Below, piece after piece: positions 38,130 to 46,820 of a stretch of DNA of 64,000 nucleotides; within the stretch, counting starts at the first letter, position 1; each line of letters begins with the position of its first letter. The notes under the pieces were generated by a model. It searched no databases, was not told the DNA's origin, and worked only from the letters and a program-made list of their open reading frames with translations. The position numbers and the translations under genes are program-made. Source of the DNA: Gillisella taibaishanensis (GTDB taxonomy: Bacteria; Pseudomonadota; Alphaproteobacteria; Rhizobiales; Rhizobiaceae); contig NZ_MKIN01000022.1 in NCBI RefSeq assembly GCF_001938985.1, positions 930,001 to 994,000 on the forward strand. The letters are read 5' to 3'.

Positions 38130-38813
38130 ATGGTTAAACAACCACTAACCGATGCATCGACAACTGAACCGGATCGCGCCAAGGCAGCGCTGGTCGGACC
38201 TGACGTGTTAAACAACGAGAAAGACGAGACCCTGTCCAATCTCAAAAGCCAGTTGCGCCAGGACAGTCTGGCGCGCCGCGACGCGCTTTCCCCTGCCCTT
38301 CGCCAGGAACTGTCGCTGGCCATAGCGCGGCACGGCAGTGAGCGACTGCCAGAAATAGCTTCGCTAGCCGGCATGATGGTCTCCGGATTCCTGCCGATCC
38401 GCTCGGAAGTGGACCTTCGCCCGCTGATGGCGCAATTGCGTCATGCACAAGCAAGGCTCTGCCTACCCGTCGTGCTCGACCGCCAGACCATCTGCTTTCG
38501 CGAATGGCGCGCTGACGTGGCCCTCACCGATACCGGTTTCGGCACCAGCGGCCCGGGCCCGGATGCCCCTGTGGTCGACCCCGATCTGCTGCTGATGCCG
38601 CTCGCCGCCTTCGACCGCAACGGCAACCGGATCGGCTACGGCGCGGGCCATTACGACCGGGCGATTTCCCGCCTGCGCGACAAAGGCCGCATTCCTGTTC
38701 TGATCGGCATTGCATTTTCCTGCCAGGAAGTGGCAGAAGTGCCCTTTGAACCTCACGACGTTCCCCTGCAGGCCATTCTGACCGAACATGGGTTGAGAAC
38801 TGTCGACATCTGA
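38130..38813 (+). CDS. fau: 5-formyltetrahydrofolate cyclo-ligase
   Basis: A 227-residue YgfA/MTHFS protein that converts 5-formyl-THF to 5,10-methenyl-THF with ATP. Diagnostic parts are RRDALSP near the N-terminus, the VSGFLPIRSEVD segment and the C-terminal GYGAGHYDRAISRL substrate loop. The first 35 residues are unusually long and not conserved, so a GTG near 38205 may be the true start. The next gene begins 13 bp later. It normally follows ssrS in alphaproteobacteria. Confidence 0.9.
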   Translation: MVKQPLTDASTTEPDRAKAALVGPDVLNNEKDETLSNLKSQLRQDSLARRDALSPALRQELSLAIARHGSERLPEIASLAGMMVSGFLPIRSEVDLRPLMAQLRHAQARLCLPVVLDRQTICFREWRADVALTDTGFGTSGPGPDAPVVDPDLLLMPLAAFDRNGNRIGYGAGHYDRAISRLRDKGRIPVLIGIAFSCQEVAEVPFEPHDVPLQAILTEHGLRTVDI

Positions 38814-38826
38814 CTGGATATAGGGA

Positions 38827-39651
38827 ATGCGGCTGCTTTTTCTGGGCGACATGGTTGGCAAGACGGGCCGTACGGCGGTCTGGGAGAAATTGCCGGGCCT
38901 GATCTCCGACCTGAAACTGGATTTCGTGATCGTCAACGGCGAAAACGCCGCTGGTGGCTTCGGGATCACCGAAGACATCTTTCTGGAAACGATCAATGCC
39001 GGCGCCGACGTCGTCACCACAGGCAACCATGTCTGGGACCAGAAGGAGGCGATCACCTTTTCCGGCCGTCACGACCAGTTCCTGCGCCCCGCCAATTATC
39101 CCGCCGGCACGCCCGGCAAGGGCTCCGGTCTTTATTATGCGCGCAATGGCGCGCGCGTGCTGGTTGCCAATATCATGGGCCGGGTCTTCATGCATCCCGA
39201 GCTGGACGACCCCTTCAAGTCGGCTGAAACCATCCTCGCCGCCTGCCCGCTGAAGGAACAGGCCGACGCCATCATCTTCGATTTTCACGCCGAGGCCACC
39301 AGCGAGAAGCAATGCTTCGGCCATTTCGTCGATGGCCGCGCCAGCTTCGTGGTCGGCACCCATACCCATGTCCCGACTGCCGATCACCAGATCCTCAACG
39401 GTGGCACAGCTTATATGTCCGATGCCGGCATGTGCGGCGATTACGATTCCTCGCTCGGCATGGAAAAGGAAGAGCCGCTCAACCGGTTCATCTCGAAAAT
39501 GCCGAAGGGCCGGTTTGAAGCTGCCCATGGCCCGGCAACCATCTGCGGCGTCGGCGTCGAGATTTCCGACAGCACCGGCTTGGCCGAAAAGATCGCGCCC
39601 TTGCGCATCGGGCCACGGCTTGCCGAGACCATCCCCGATTTCTGGGCGTGA
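38827..39651 (+). CDS. TIGR00282 family metallophosphoesterase (YmdB-like)
   Basis: A 274-residue phosphodiesterase: MRLLFLGDMVGKTGRTAV, VNGENAAGGFGIT, VTTGNHVWDQKE, DFHAEATSEK and VVGTHTHVPTADHQIL bind a dinuclear metal centre. YmdB proteins hydrolyse 2',3'-cyclic nucleotides and affect RNA turnover and biofilm choice in Bacillus. It is co-transcribed with fau, a common pairing in alphaproteobacteria. Confidence 0.93.
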   Translation: MRLLFLGDMVGKTGRTAVWEKLPGLISDLKLDFVIVNGENAAGGFGITEDIFLETINAGADVVTTGNHVWDQKEAITFSGRHDQFLRPANYPAGTPGKGSGLYYARNGARVLVANIMGRVFMHPELDDPFKSAETILAACPLKEQADAIIFDFHAEATSEKQCFGHFVDGRASFVVGTHTHVPTADHQILNGGTAYMSDAGMCGDYDSSLGMEKEEPLNRFISKMPKGRFEAAHGPATICGVGVEISDSTGLAEKIAPLRIGPRLAETIPDFWA

Positions 39652-39704
39652 ACCTAAGACCGCACTGTAGAGTCCACGACGCAAGCGTTTATACTTGTGG
39701 CCTT

Positions 39705-39870
39705 CCCCCTCTGCCTTGCCAGGCATCTCCCCCTCAAGGAGGGAGATCGGATGGAGTGGCCCCGCGCTCCTCCTGAACGGATCTGCGGGAGATGATGTGG
39801 ATTGGAAGCCCAATCCTTGTCGATCTCCCCCCTTGAGGGGGAGATGTCCGGTAGGACAGAGGGGGGTAAA
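39705..39870. repeat. palindromic intergenic element (RIME-like), type 2
   Basis: Two inverted arms flank an unrelated centre. Left arm: CCCCTCTGCC, then CATCTCCCCCTCAAGG (39724-39739). Right arm: CCTTGAGGGGGAGATG (39831-39846), then GGACAGAGGGGG. Such palindromic elements with CTCCCCCTC cores are widespread between rhizobial genes. It lies between ymdB and pgk. From 39872 to 40056 nothing further is recognised except the pgk leader. Confidence 0.7.
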
Positions 39871-40056
39871 CCACGGACGAAAAGTTGTGGACCCCACTTG
39901 GTAAGGCAACCTCTATAGTCTCAGCTTGTTCAGGAATTGCCATTTTCGAGCTGTCAGCGGCAGTTCTTGGGCAGGCTGAAAGTCTTGCCTCTTGGCCGAA
40001 CCGGTGTAAGGTCCGGCGCAGCGTACCGTCTCGACATTCAACACGGGAATTTCACT

Positions 40057-41256
40057 ATGCCTGCTTTCAAGACACTCGACGATCTCCACGATATCGCCGG
40101 CAAGCGCGTGCTGTTGCGCGTCGACCTGAACGTGCCGGTTTCCGGTGGCAAGGTCACCGACGCAACCCGCATCGAGCGCGTCGCGCCGACCATCAAGGAA
40201 CTGTCCGCCAAGGGCGCCAAGGTGATCCTGCTGGCCCATTTCGGCCGTCCGAAGGGCGAGCCGGTTGCCGATATGTCGCTGTCGCAGATCATTTCCGCCG
40301 TGGAAGAAGTGCTTGACCAGGCCGTGGCCTTCGCCGATGACTGCATCGGTGAGTCCGCCGCCAACGCCGTCGCCGCGCTTAACAACGGTGATGTCCTGCT
40401 GCTCGAAAACACCCGCTTCCACAAGGGCGAGGAAAAGAACGACGCCAATTTCACGGCGGAACTCGCCAAGAACGGCGACATCTATGTCAATGACGCTTTC
40501 TCGGCCGCGCACCGCGCCCATGCCTCGACGGAGGGCCTTGCCCATCTGCTGCCCGCCTATGCCGGCCGCACCATGCAGGCGGAGCTCGAAGCGCTCGAGA
40601 AGGGCCTGGGACAGCCGACCCATCCGGTCGTTGCCATCGTCGGCGGCGCCAAGGTCTCGTCCAAGATCGACCTGTTGATGAACCTGGTGAAGAAGGTCGA
40701 CGCGCTCGTTATCGGCGGCGGCATGGCCAATACATTCATCGCCGCCCAGGGCATCGATGTCGGCAAGTCGCTTTGCGAGCATGATCTCGCCGCGACCGCC
40801 AAGCAGATCATGATCGAAGCTGAAACCGCCGGCTGCACCATCGTGCTCCCGGTCGACGGCGTCGTCGCCCGCGAATTCAAGGCCAATGCCGCCAATGAAA
40901 CCGTCAGCGTCTCGGCCATTCCCGCCGACGCGATGATGCTGGATGTCGGCCCGCAGTCGGTGGCACTCGTCAACGACTGGATCAGCAAGGCCGCCACCCT
41001 GGTCTGGAACGGCCCGCTCGGCGCCTTTGAAATCACGCCCTTCGACACCGCAACCGTTTCAGCCGCCAAGCATGCCGCCGAACGCACCAAGGCCGGCAAG
41101 CTGGTCTCTGTTGCCGGCGGCGGCGATACCGTCTCGGCGCTCAACCATGCTGGCGTTGCCGACGACTTCTCCTATGTCTCGACCGCGGGTGGCGCCTTCC
41201 TGGAATGGATGGAAGGCAAAGAGCTGCCGGGCGTTGCCGTACTGCAGTCGGCTTAA
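40057..41256 (+). CDS. pgk: phosphoglycerate kinase
   Basis: A 399-residue enzyme that forms ATP from 1,3-bisphosphoglycerate. Substrate-binding [15 protein letters not shown] and HFGRPKG are at the N-terminus, and the nucleotide-side [13 protein letters not shown] near the C-terminus. ATG 40057 gives [10 protein letters not shown]; the longer open frame upstream is not supported. fba follows on the same strand after a terminator-like hairpin and a palindrome. Confidence 0.97.
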   Translation: MPAFKTLDDLHDIAGKRVLLRVDLNVPVSGGKVTDATRIERVAPTIKELSAKGAKVILLAHFGRPKGEPVADMSLSQIISAVEEVLDQAVAFADDCIGESAANAVAALNNGDVLLLENTRFHKGEEKNDANFTAELAKNGDIYVNDAFSAAHRAHASTEGLAHLLPAYAGRTMQAELEALEKGLGQPTHPVVAIVGGAKVSSKIDLLMNLVKKVDALVIGGGMANTFIAAQGIDVGKSLCEHDLAATAKQIMIEAETAGCTIVLPVDGVVAREFKANAANETVSVSAIPADAMMLDVGPQSVALVNDWISKAATLVWNGPLGAFEITPFDTATVSAAKHAAERTKAGKLVSVAGGGDTVSALNHAGVADDFSYVSTAGGAFLEWMEGKELPGVAVLQSA

Positions 41257-41272
41257 CCATACCAAAAAAATT

Positions 41273-41312
41273 CGGGTGCGGCCGGAACAAAGGCCGCACC
41301 TGAAATTTGTTT
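41273..41312 (+). terminator. terminator after pgk
   Basis: GGTGCGGCC/GGCCGCACC, a 9-bp perfect stem extended by two outer pairs, followed by AAATTTGTTT, 17 bp after the pgk stop. The T run is interrupted, so read-through into fba is possible. Confidence 0.7.
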
Positions 41313-41335
41313 AAAAAATTTTGAATTTTAAAACG

Positions 41336-41361
41336 ATTGAAACGATTTCAATCGTTTCAAT
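41336..41361. promoter_or_regulatory. perfect 11-bp inverted repeat upstream of fba, candidate operator
   Basis: ATTGAAACGAT-TTCA-ATCGTTTCAAT lies 79 bp before the fba ATG in a very AT-rich pocket. Half-sites of the form TGAAACG/CGTTTCA resemble operators of LacI-family regulators. No T run follows, so it is not a terminator. The regulator is not in the window. Confidence 0.55.
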
Positions 41362-41440
41362 GACTTAAGCACCCATTTTCCTTGCCAAAAACATCTGTTA
41401 CGCGATTACCCCAGTGGTAACGTTTTTGGGAGCATGGATT

Positions 41441-42466
41441 ATGAGTGAGAGACTTGAAGACATCGCCGTTAAGATGATGGCTGATGGCAAGGGCCTTTTG
41501 GCAGCGGACGAATCCACGTCCACCATCAAGAAACGTTTCGACACGATCGGGCTTGAATCCACCGAGACCAGCCGGCGCGACTACCGCGAAATGCTGTTCC
41601 GGTCCGATGAGGCGATGAAGAAATACATCTCCGGCGTCATTCTCTATGAAGAAACCCTCTATCAAAAGGCCGCCGACGGCACGCCTTTCGTCGACATCAT
41701 CAAGGCTGCCGGTTCCATTCCCGGTATCAAGGTCGACATCGGCGCCAAGCCCATGGCTGGCTTTCCCGGCGAAACCCTGACGGAAGGCCTCGACGGCCTG
41801 CGCGAGCGCCTCGCCAACTACTACAAGGCCGGTGCTCGTTTCGCCAAGTGGCGCGGCGTCATCGCCATTGCCGACGGCCTGCCTACCTGGGGTTCGATCA
41901 AGGCCAATAGCCAGGCGCTCGCCAGCTACGCCGCTCTCTGCCAGGAAGCCGGCATTGTACCGATCGTCGAGCCTGAAGTGCTGATGGACGGCGCACCGGG
42001 TACCCACGACATTGCCAAATGCGCAGAAGTCACCGAATGGGTGCTGCGCACCGTGTTCCAGGATCTCTATGACGCCCGCGTCAAGCTGGAAGGCATGATC
42101 CTGAAGCCGAACATGATCATCGACGGCAAGAATGCCCGTAAGGCTTCCGTGGACGAAGTTGCTGCCGCAACCGTCAAGGTGCTGAAGGCGACCGTTCCCG
42201 CGTCCGTTCCCGGCATCGCCTTCCTGTCCGGCGGCCAGAGCACCGAAGAAGCAACCGCCCATCTCTCGGCCATGAATGCCGGCTACGACCTGCCTTGGGC
42301 ACTGACCTATTCGTATGGTCGCGCCCTGCAGGACAGCGCCCTGAAGGCCTGGGGCGGCCGCAGCGAAAACGTCGCCGCTGGTCAGCGCGCCTTCACCCAC
42401 CGCGCCCGCATGAACAGCCTTGCCGCAACCGGCACCTGGAAGCAGGATCTGGAAAAGGCCGCTTAA
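41441..42466 (+). CDS. fbaB: fructose-bisphosphate aldolase, class I
   Basis: A 341-residue class I (Schiff-base) aldolase: MADGKGLLAADESTSTIKKR, the KWRGVIAI segment, the active-site lysine in EGMILKPNMI and LSGGQSTEEAT. It splits fructose-1,6-bisphosphate into triose phosphates. Class I rather than class II enzymes are usual next to pgk in Rhizobium. ATG 41441 has GGGAG 9 bp upstream. Confidence 0.95.
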   Translation: MSERLEDIAVKMMADGKGLLAADESTSTIKKRFDTIGLESTETSRRDYREMLFRSDEAMKKYISGVILYEETLYQKAADGTPFVDIIKAAGSIPGIKVDIGAKPMAGFPGETLTEGLDGLRERLANYYKAGARFAKWRGVIAIADGLPTWGSIKANSQALASYAALCQEAGIVPIVEPEVLMDGAPGTHDIAKCAEVTEWVLRTVFQDLYDARVKLEGMILKPNMIIDGKNARKASVDEVAAATVKVLKATVPASVPGIAFLSGGQSTEEATAHLSAMNAGYDLPWALTYSYGRALQDSALKAWGGRSENVAAGQRAFTHRARMNSLAATGTWKQDLEKAA

Positions 42467-42493
42467 GCAACCCTTCAAGATTTGATTGATCTG

Positions 42494-42530
42494 AAGCCTC
42501 GCCCTCACCGGCGGGGCTTTTGCTTTTGCG
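42494..42530 (+). terminator. terminator after the aldolase gene
   Basis: AAGCCTCGCC/GGCGGGGCTT, a 10-bp stem with one GU pair and a 6-nt loop, then TTTTGCTTTTG, 28 bp after the stop. Confidence 0.88.
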
Positions 42531-42633
42531 ACAGCGCAGACTTGAAACCGATACAGCGAGGCTGATAACGGTCGCAACATGATGAGAGCGTGTCAGCAAA
42601 ACGCCGGGACGCTTTATGGAGGAGAACGGCAGC

Positions 42634-43800
42634 ATGCAGCCAGGCAGCACGAACGCGTGGAAACGCCTGTTCTCATCCCTCACCCCGCATGTGACATCGA
42701 TCAGCTATGCCGAACAGGCCCGGTCGGCGGTTGGAGCGCTGCTCGGTATTTTTTTGACCGGGCTCATCAGCGCCTTTGCGCTCGGACCATCCTCAAGCCT
42801 GCCAGTGCTTGTCGCGCCGATGGGCGCCTCGGCCGTGCTGTTGTTTGCCGTGCCGGCAAGCCCGCTGGCACAGCCCTGGTCGATCATCGGCGGCAATCTC
42901 TGTGCGGCGTTGATCGGCGTGACCATTGCCAAACTGATACCTGATCCGTTCGTTGCCAGCGCACTGGCCATCAGCGGTGCGATCGCAGCGATGATCGCCC
43001 TGCGCTGCCTGCATCCGCCGAGCGGCGCCATCGCGCTGACGGCGGTGCTGGGTGGCCCCGCCATTCATGGACTTGGCTACGGTTTCGTGCTTTGGCCGGT
43101 GCTGGGCAACTCGCTGATCCTGCTGTTGAGCGCGCTCGCCTATAACAGGCTGGTCGGACGCCGCTATCCGCATCGCGCCCGGCCGACTTTGCCGCCGGAG
43201 CCGCCCGGCTTTGCCGACCGCGCCGCCTTTCAGCGCCAAGACCTCGAAGACGTGCTGAAGGACAATGATGCCTTTCTCGACATCGACCGCGACGATCTCG
43301 AAGACATTCTGCGCCGCACCGAGTTGCGCGCCTATCGCCGCCGCTCGAGCCACGCAACATGCGGCCAGATCATGGTACCCGGCATAACAGCGCTATCGCC
43401 CGATACCAGCCTCAGCGAAGCACTGCACCGGCTGCGTCAAAGCCGGGTGAAGGCATTACCCGTCACCGCCGAAGACGCGACCATTCTCGGCATCGTCACC
43501 CAGACGGATCTGATCGACAAGGCAAGCTGGATGCGCGGCAAGCCGACAATCGGCTTTGGCCGCCGCCTGGCACTTGCCCTGCAAGGAGCGAGTGCGCCAA
43601 ATGGCACCGTCAAGGATATCATGACCACGCCGGTCAAATCGGTGACACCGGACGCTCCGCTTGCCGATGCGATCGTCACCTTCGCCGAGGCCGGTTTGCA
43701 TCACCTGCCGGTCATCAACGCCCAGCACAAACTGGTCGGCATGATTGCCCAGACAGATGTGTTGGTGGCTATGGTTCACGCAGCGGATCAGAAAGTGTAA
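42634..43800 (+). CDS. HPP family membrane protein with CBS domain pair
   Basis: A 388-residue protein. Residues about 20-170 form the HPP-type membrane domain (SSLPVLVAPMGASAVLLFAVPASPLAQP, then RCLHPPSGAIALTAVLGG with the name-giving HPP). Residues about 240-385 hold two CBS domains (CGQIMVPGITALSPDTSL and VKDIMTTPVKSVTPDAPL). Plant and cyanobacterial HPP proteins have been linked to nitrite transport; adenosine-nucleotide gating by CBS domains is likely but unproven. ATG 42634 follows GGAGGAGAA; ATG 42616 is too close to serve. Confidence 0.88.
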   Translation: MQPGSTNAWKRLFSSLTPHVTSISYAEQARSAVGALLGIFLTGLISAFALGPSSSLPVLVAPMGASAVLLFAVPASPLAQPWSIIGGNLCAALIGVTIAKLIPDPFVASALAISGAIAAMIALRCLHPPSGAIALTAVLGGPAIHGLGYGFVLWPVLGNSLILLLSALAYNRLVGRRYPHRARPTLPPEPPGFADRAAFQRQDLEDVLKDNDAFLDIDRDDLEDILRRTELRAYRRRSSHATCGQIMVPGITALSPDTSLSEALHRLRQSRVKALPVTAEDATILGIVTQTDLIDKASWMRGKPTIGFGRRLALALQGASAPNGTVKDIMTTPVKSVTPDAPLADAIVTFAEAGLHHLPVINAQHKLVGMIAQTDVLVAMVHAADQKV

Positions 43801-43870
43801 AGCGCTTTCTGGGATATCCGCTGCGCAAAACAAAGCCAGCGGATCAGAAAGTGTGAAACGGGCTGTGGCG

Positions 43871-44026
43871 TCAGGGCCGTAGCAGCAGCGTCACGGTCCA
43901 GATGACAAAGGCCACCACCGCAAGCTTCCAGAAATCACGGCGCCTGCGCAGACCGGGCAGACCGAGCGGCCGGATCAGTTGCACGAGCATGACCAGCATC
44001 AGAAAGGCGGAAATGGCTTTGCTCAT
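43871..44026 (-). CDS. small membrane protein, function unknown
   Basis: A 51-residue protein with two hydrophobic stretches (ISAFLMLVMLVQLI and LAVVAFVIWTVTLLL) around a basic loop GLRRRRDFW. I do not recognise a named family, but this size and layout occur as conserved hypothetical proteins in Rhizobiaceae. ATG 44026 starts the protein-like part; the frame is open to 44221 with non-protein-like sequence. Convergent with the HPP gene. Confidence 0.55.
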   Translation of the reverse strand: MSKAISAFLMLVMLVQLIRPLGLPGLRRRRDFWKLAVVAFVIWTVTLLLRP

Positions 44027-44297
44027 GGTGTATCGCTCGGTTGGTGGCAGGTCTCTTCCAAGGCATTTCGGCGGTCTGTAGGATGGTTGAGCGAGAAAGC
44101 AAAGCCCACTTCCGACGCCGCACATCCCATCTCGGCAAAACAGCCTTGGAAATCGCCAGGAAATCCTATTCTGTAACGTCGCAGTAACGGCAGCGTGAGA
44201 AAATCCATAAATCGACCCCATTCGCGAAAATAATGAGGCACGTTACCGCCTTCCGCCCAGTCCGGCCCCTGTCCGCTCCATCTCGAAGTGATTGCGC

Positions 44298-45584
44298 ATG
44301 ACCCGAAATCTCTTTCCCGTTCTCTCGCTGCTGCTCGGTACGCTGTTTCTGTTTCTCGGCAACGGGCTGCACGGCCTGCTTCTGCCGGTGCGCGGCTCGG
44401 CGGAGGGCTATTCCAACGAAGTGCTTGGCCTGCTCGGCACCGCCTGGGCCAGCGGCTTCGTTCTCGGCTGTTTCTTCGCACCGAAGCTGGTCATGCGGGT
44501 TGGCCATGTCAGGGCCTTTTCCAGCTTTATCGCGGTCATCGCCATCATCTCCTTGATAACAGGCCTGGTAGTCGAAGAATATTCCTGGGTGGGATTGCGA
44601 GCGCTGACCGGCTTCTGCACCGCCGGCACCTCGATGATCATCGAAAGCTGGCTGAATGAGCGGGCCAGCAACGAGAGCCGCGGCTCGATCTTCTCCTTCT
44701 ATATTTCAGTGACCCTGCTTGGCGTTGTCGGCGGCCAGATGATGGTTGCTTTCGGCAATGTCCACACCACGACGCTGTTCATGATCTGCGGCATTCTCTA
44801 TTGCCTGGCCATGCTGCCCACCACCATGTCCAACGCCGCCTCGCCGCAGCCGCTGAAATCGGTGAAGCTCGACCTGCCGAAACTGTATCGCAATTCGCCG
44901 GTCTCCTTCGTCGGCATTCTGCTGATCGGTATCGCCAATGGCGCCTATGGCACGCTGGTGGCGGTATTTGGCGCCCGCGTCGGCCTGCCCGACGCAATGA
45001 TCGCCACCATGCTCAGCATCACCATCTTCTCCGGCGCCGCCGCGCAGTTTCCGGCCGGGCGCCTGTCCGATCACACCGACCGTCGCTATGTTCTGGCCGG
45101 CATTGCCTGCGTGGCGCTGTTTGCAGCCCTGCTGCTGCTGGTGCTGCGACCGCAGACGGCACTGTTCCTGATCCCGCTCGTCGCCCTCTACGGCGCGGCC
45201 GCCAATGCGCTCTATCCGATCGCCGTCGCCCATGCCAACGACTTTGCCGACAGCGGCGATTTCGTCAAAGTCTCCGGCGGCCTTCTGCTGCTGTTTGGCA
45301 TCGGCACAATCATCGGCCCAACGATCGGTGGCCCGGTGATGACCTGGTTCGGTCCCCATGCGCTGTTTGCAGTTACCGCTACCGCCCATGGCCTGCTCGT
45401 TGCCTATGCCATCATTCGCAGCCGGGCGCGGCCGACCTTGAAGACTGAAGATAAGGAAACCTTCTCCGGCACCGGACCGGTCTCTACCTTGATGGCCACC
45501 CCGCAATCGGTCACCCTTGACCCCAGGGCCGAACGGGACGAAATCAATGCGGAGGACACCGCAACCAAGGAGATCGAGCCATGA
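44298..45584 (+). CDS. MFS transporter (YcaD-like)
   Basis: A 428-residue major facilitator protein with 12 hydrophobic segments. Family-typical pieces are GLHGLLLPVRG, the TM2-3 loop APKLVMRVGHVRAF, GFCTAGTSMIIESWLNE in the centre of the first half and QFPAGRLSDHTDRR in the 8-9 loop. The YcaD/YfkF-like group has no firmly known substrate. ATG 44298 preferred over TTG 44292. It overlaps the next gene by 4 bp. Confidence 0.88.
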   Translation: MTRNLFPVLSLLLGTLFLFLGNGLHGLLLPVRGSAEGYSNEVLGLLGTAWASGFVLGCFFAPKLVMRVGHVRAFSSFIAVIAIISLITGLVVEEYSWVGLRALTGFCTAGTSMIIESWLNERASNESRGSIFSFYISVTLLGVVGGQMMVAFGNVHTTTLFMICGILYCLAMLPTTMSNAASPQPLKSVKLDLPKLYRNSPVSFVGILLIGIANGAYGTLVAVFGARVGLPDAMIATMLSITIFSGAAAQFPAGRLSDHTDRRYVLAGIACVALFAALLLLVLRPQTALFLIPLVALYGAAANALYPIAVAHANDFADSGDFVKVSGGLLLLFGIGTIIGPTIGGPVMTWFGPHALFAVTATAHGLLVAYAIIRSRARPTLKTEDKETFSGTGPVSTLMATPQSVTLDPRAERDEINAEDTATKEIEP

Positions 45585-45775
45585 TCGAAGACCCGGATCG
45601 CCCGCGCAAACCGGCAGAACACGAGATCGGTTGCGACCTTTCGCTGCTCTCCGCAGGCGAAATCGACGCGCGAATCACCCTTCTGAAACAAGAAATTAAC
45701 CGTCTCGAATCGGCAAAAGAAGGCAAGCTCGCCGGCAAAATGGCGGCGGAATCGCTGTTTCGCACTTCAAAGTAG
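45581..45775 (+). CDS. DUF1192 family protein
   Basis: A 64-residue, acidic, helical protein: MIEDPDRPRKPAEHEIGCDLSLLS followed by a short coiled coil EIDARITLLKQEINRLESAK. DUF1192 is restricted to alphaproteobacteria; function unknown. It overlaps the MFS gene (ATGA) and precedes the DUF1465 gene, its usual neighbour. Confidence 0.85.
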   Translation: MIEDPDRPRKPAEHEIGCDLSLLSAGEIDARITLLKQEINRLESAKEGKLAGKMAAESLFRTSK

Positions 45776-45882
45776 CACGCTTTGGATCAAAATATTACAG
45801 GTGTCGCGGGAGGTAACAGGTCACCAATGACCAGGCCCAGACCATCGAAACCAAGGCAGAACTGATCTATCCCGATGCAGTA

Positions 45883-45898
45883 TTAAGCAAATATTAAG
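45883..45898 (+). promoter_or_regulatory. CtrA-type box in the DUF1192-DUF1465 interval (distal)
   Basis: TTAA-GCAAATA-TTAAG has the exact TTAA-N7-TTAA spacing of the CtrA consensus. It lies about 100 bp before a strong plus-strand terminator, so it could drive a short transcript ending there, or act with the second box at 46053. Confidence 0.5.
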
Positions 45899-45904
45899 CA
45901 TTTT

Positions 45905-46020
45905 ATGCGAATGTAAAACCTGTCCGGTTCTTCTGGATTCAGACAGTTTCACCTGATGGCGATTTGGTCTGATTTTTCTCCCTGTTTTACCTTGAGAGCC
46001 GCTTTTGCGGCTCTTTTTTT
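45905..46020 (+). ncRNA. candidate small RNA between DUF1192 and DUF1465
   Basis: A non-coding stretch bounded by a CtrA-type box at its left and a textbook rho-independent terminator at its right. It contains pyrimidine-rich single-stranded-looking parts (GATTTTTCTCCCTG) before the terminator stem, as many trans-acting rhizobial sRNAs do. The terminator is 220 bp beyond the DUF1192 stop, far for that gene. The 5' end is a guess; a plain 3' UTR is the alternative. Confidence 0.4.
45994..46020 (+). terminator. strong rho-independent terminator
   Basis: AGAGCCGC-TTTT-GCGGCTCT with an 8-bp perfect stem followed by seven T. It separates DUF1192 (and any sRNA) from the DUF1465 promoter. Confidence 0.92.
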
Positions 46021-46052
46021 GCGCTTGTCGACTTTACCTAAAACTGTGGGAA

Positions 46053-46068
46053 TTAACCCTTTCTTAAG
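46053..46068 (+). promoter_or_regulatory. CtrA-type box upstream of DUF1465 (proximal)
   Basis: TTAA-CCCTTTC-TTAAG, exact consensus spacing, 116 bp before the DUF1465 ATG and just after the terminator. Control of DUF1465 by the cell-cycle regulator CtrA is inferred from the motif. Confidence 0.6.
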
Positions 46069-46183
46069 AAACGGCTTGCGCATTTCGGGTATTGGTAGCA
46101 TCGTTCACCCATGGAATTGGCGCTGGACTTCGTTAACCGCCGCGCTATCTCAAAAAGTGATGCGTAAGACAGGGAAAATGTCG

Positions 46184-46699
46184 ATGTCGGAACTTGGATT
46201 GAATACGGTCAGCTTTGCCGGGCGCGCTGCTTCGTCGTCGCAGTTCAAGGCTACCTACGCTGAAGGCATGGGACTGGTCGAAGAAACAGCAGCCTATCTG
46301 GATGGACCTGGCCGGTCTGCCGCAAAGGTGCTGCCGCGCATGGCTTCCGTGCTTTATGCTGCCGAGTCGATGCGTCTCACCACCCGTCTGATGCAGATGG
46401 CATCCTGGCTGCTTCTGCAGCGCGCCGTGAACAATGGCGAAATGTCGCGCGATCAGGTTATCTCGGAAAAGAGCAAGGTTCGCCTCGACGGCTTCAACGT
46501 CGACCGCAATGCGCCCGGCTGGAACGATCTGCCGGAATCCTTCCGCGATCTGATCGAGCGTTCGCTGCGCCTGCAGAACCGTATCGCCCTGCTCGACCGC
46601 GAAATCTACCGTCCGAACGACACCTCGATGGTGCCGGACAATGAAAACAGCGTCCAGGCTCAGCTCAACCTGCTGCGCACGGCCTTCAACGCCAACTGA
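46184..46699 (+). CDS. DUF1465 family protein
   Basis: A 171-residue helical protein: MSELGLNTVSFAGRAASSSQ start, GLVEETAAYLDGPGR and LPESFRDLIERSLRLQNRIALLDREIY. The family is confined to alphaproteobacteria, and homologues have been proposed as cell-cycle-associated regulators; no reaction is known. AGGGA 8 bp upstream favours ATG 46184 over 46178. A terminator follows. Confidence 0.85.
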   Translation: MSELGLNTVSFAGRAASSSQFKATYAEGMGLVEETAAYLDGPGRSAAKVLPRMASVLYAAESMRLTTRLMQMASWLLLQRAVNNGEMSRDQVISEKSKVRLDGFNVDRNAPGWNDLPESFRDLIERSLRLQNRIALLDREIYRPNDTSMVPDNENSVQAQLNLLRTAFNAN

Positions 46700-46742
46700 G
46701 CACTGTCAAAGTTTCAGCGTCAATGACGCAAGCAAGATGCAG

Positions 46743-46769
46743 AAAAGGCGGGTTTAACCCGCCTTTTTC
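46743..46769 (+). terminator. terminator after DUF1465
   Basis: AAAAGGCGGGTT/AACCCGCCTTTT with a minimal loop and a following T run, 44 bp after the stop. Confidence 0.88.
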
Positions 46770-46820
46770 TATTTTCGGGCATTTTCTGAAAATCTATCAG
46801 CGGCAATTGAGGCAAAGTTT

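Noticed and set aside
38142-38157. CtrA box in the fau N-terminal region
   Set aside because: TTAA-N7-CTAA has one mismatch and lies inside or at the edge of the coding region; too weak next to the exact matches elsewhere.
38524-39909. 461-codon open frame opposite fau and ymdB
   Set aside because: Antisense to two well-identified genes and without recognisable domains.
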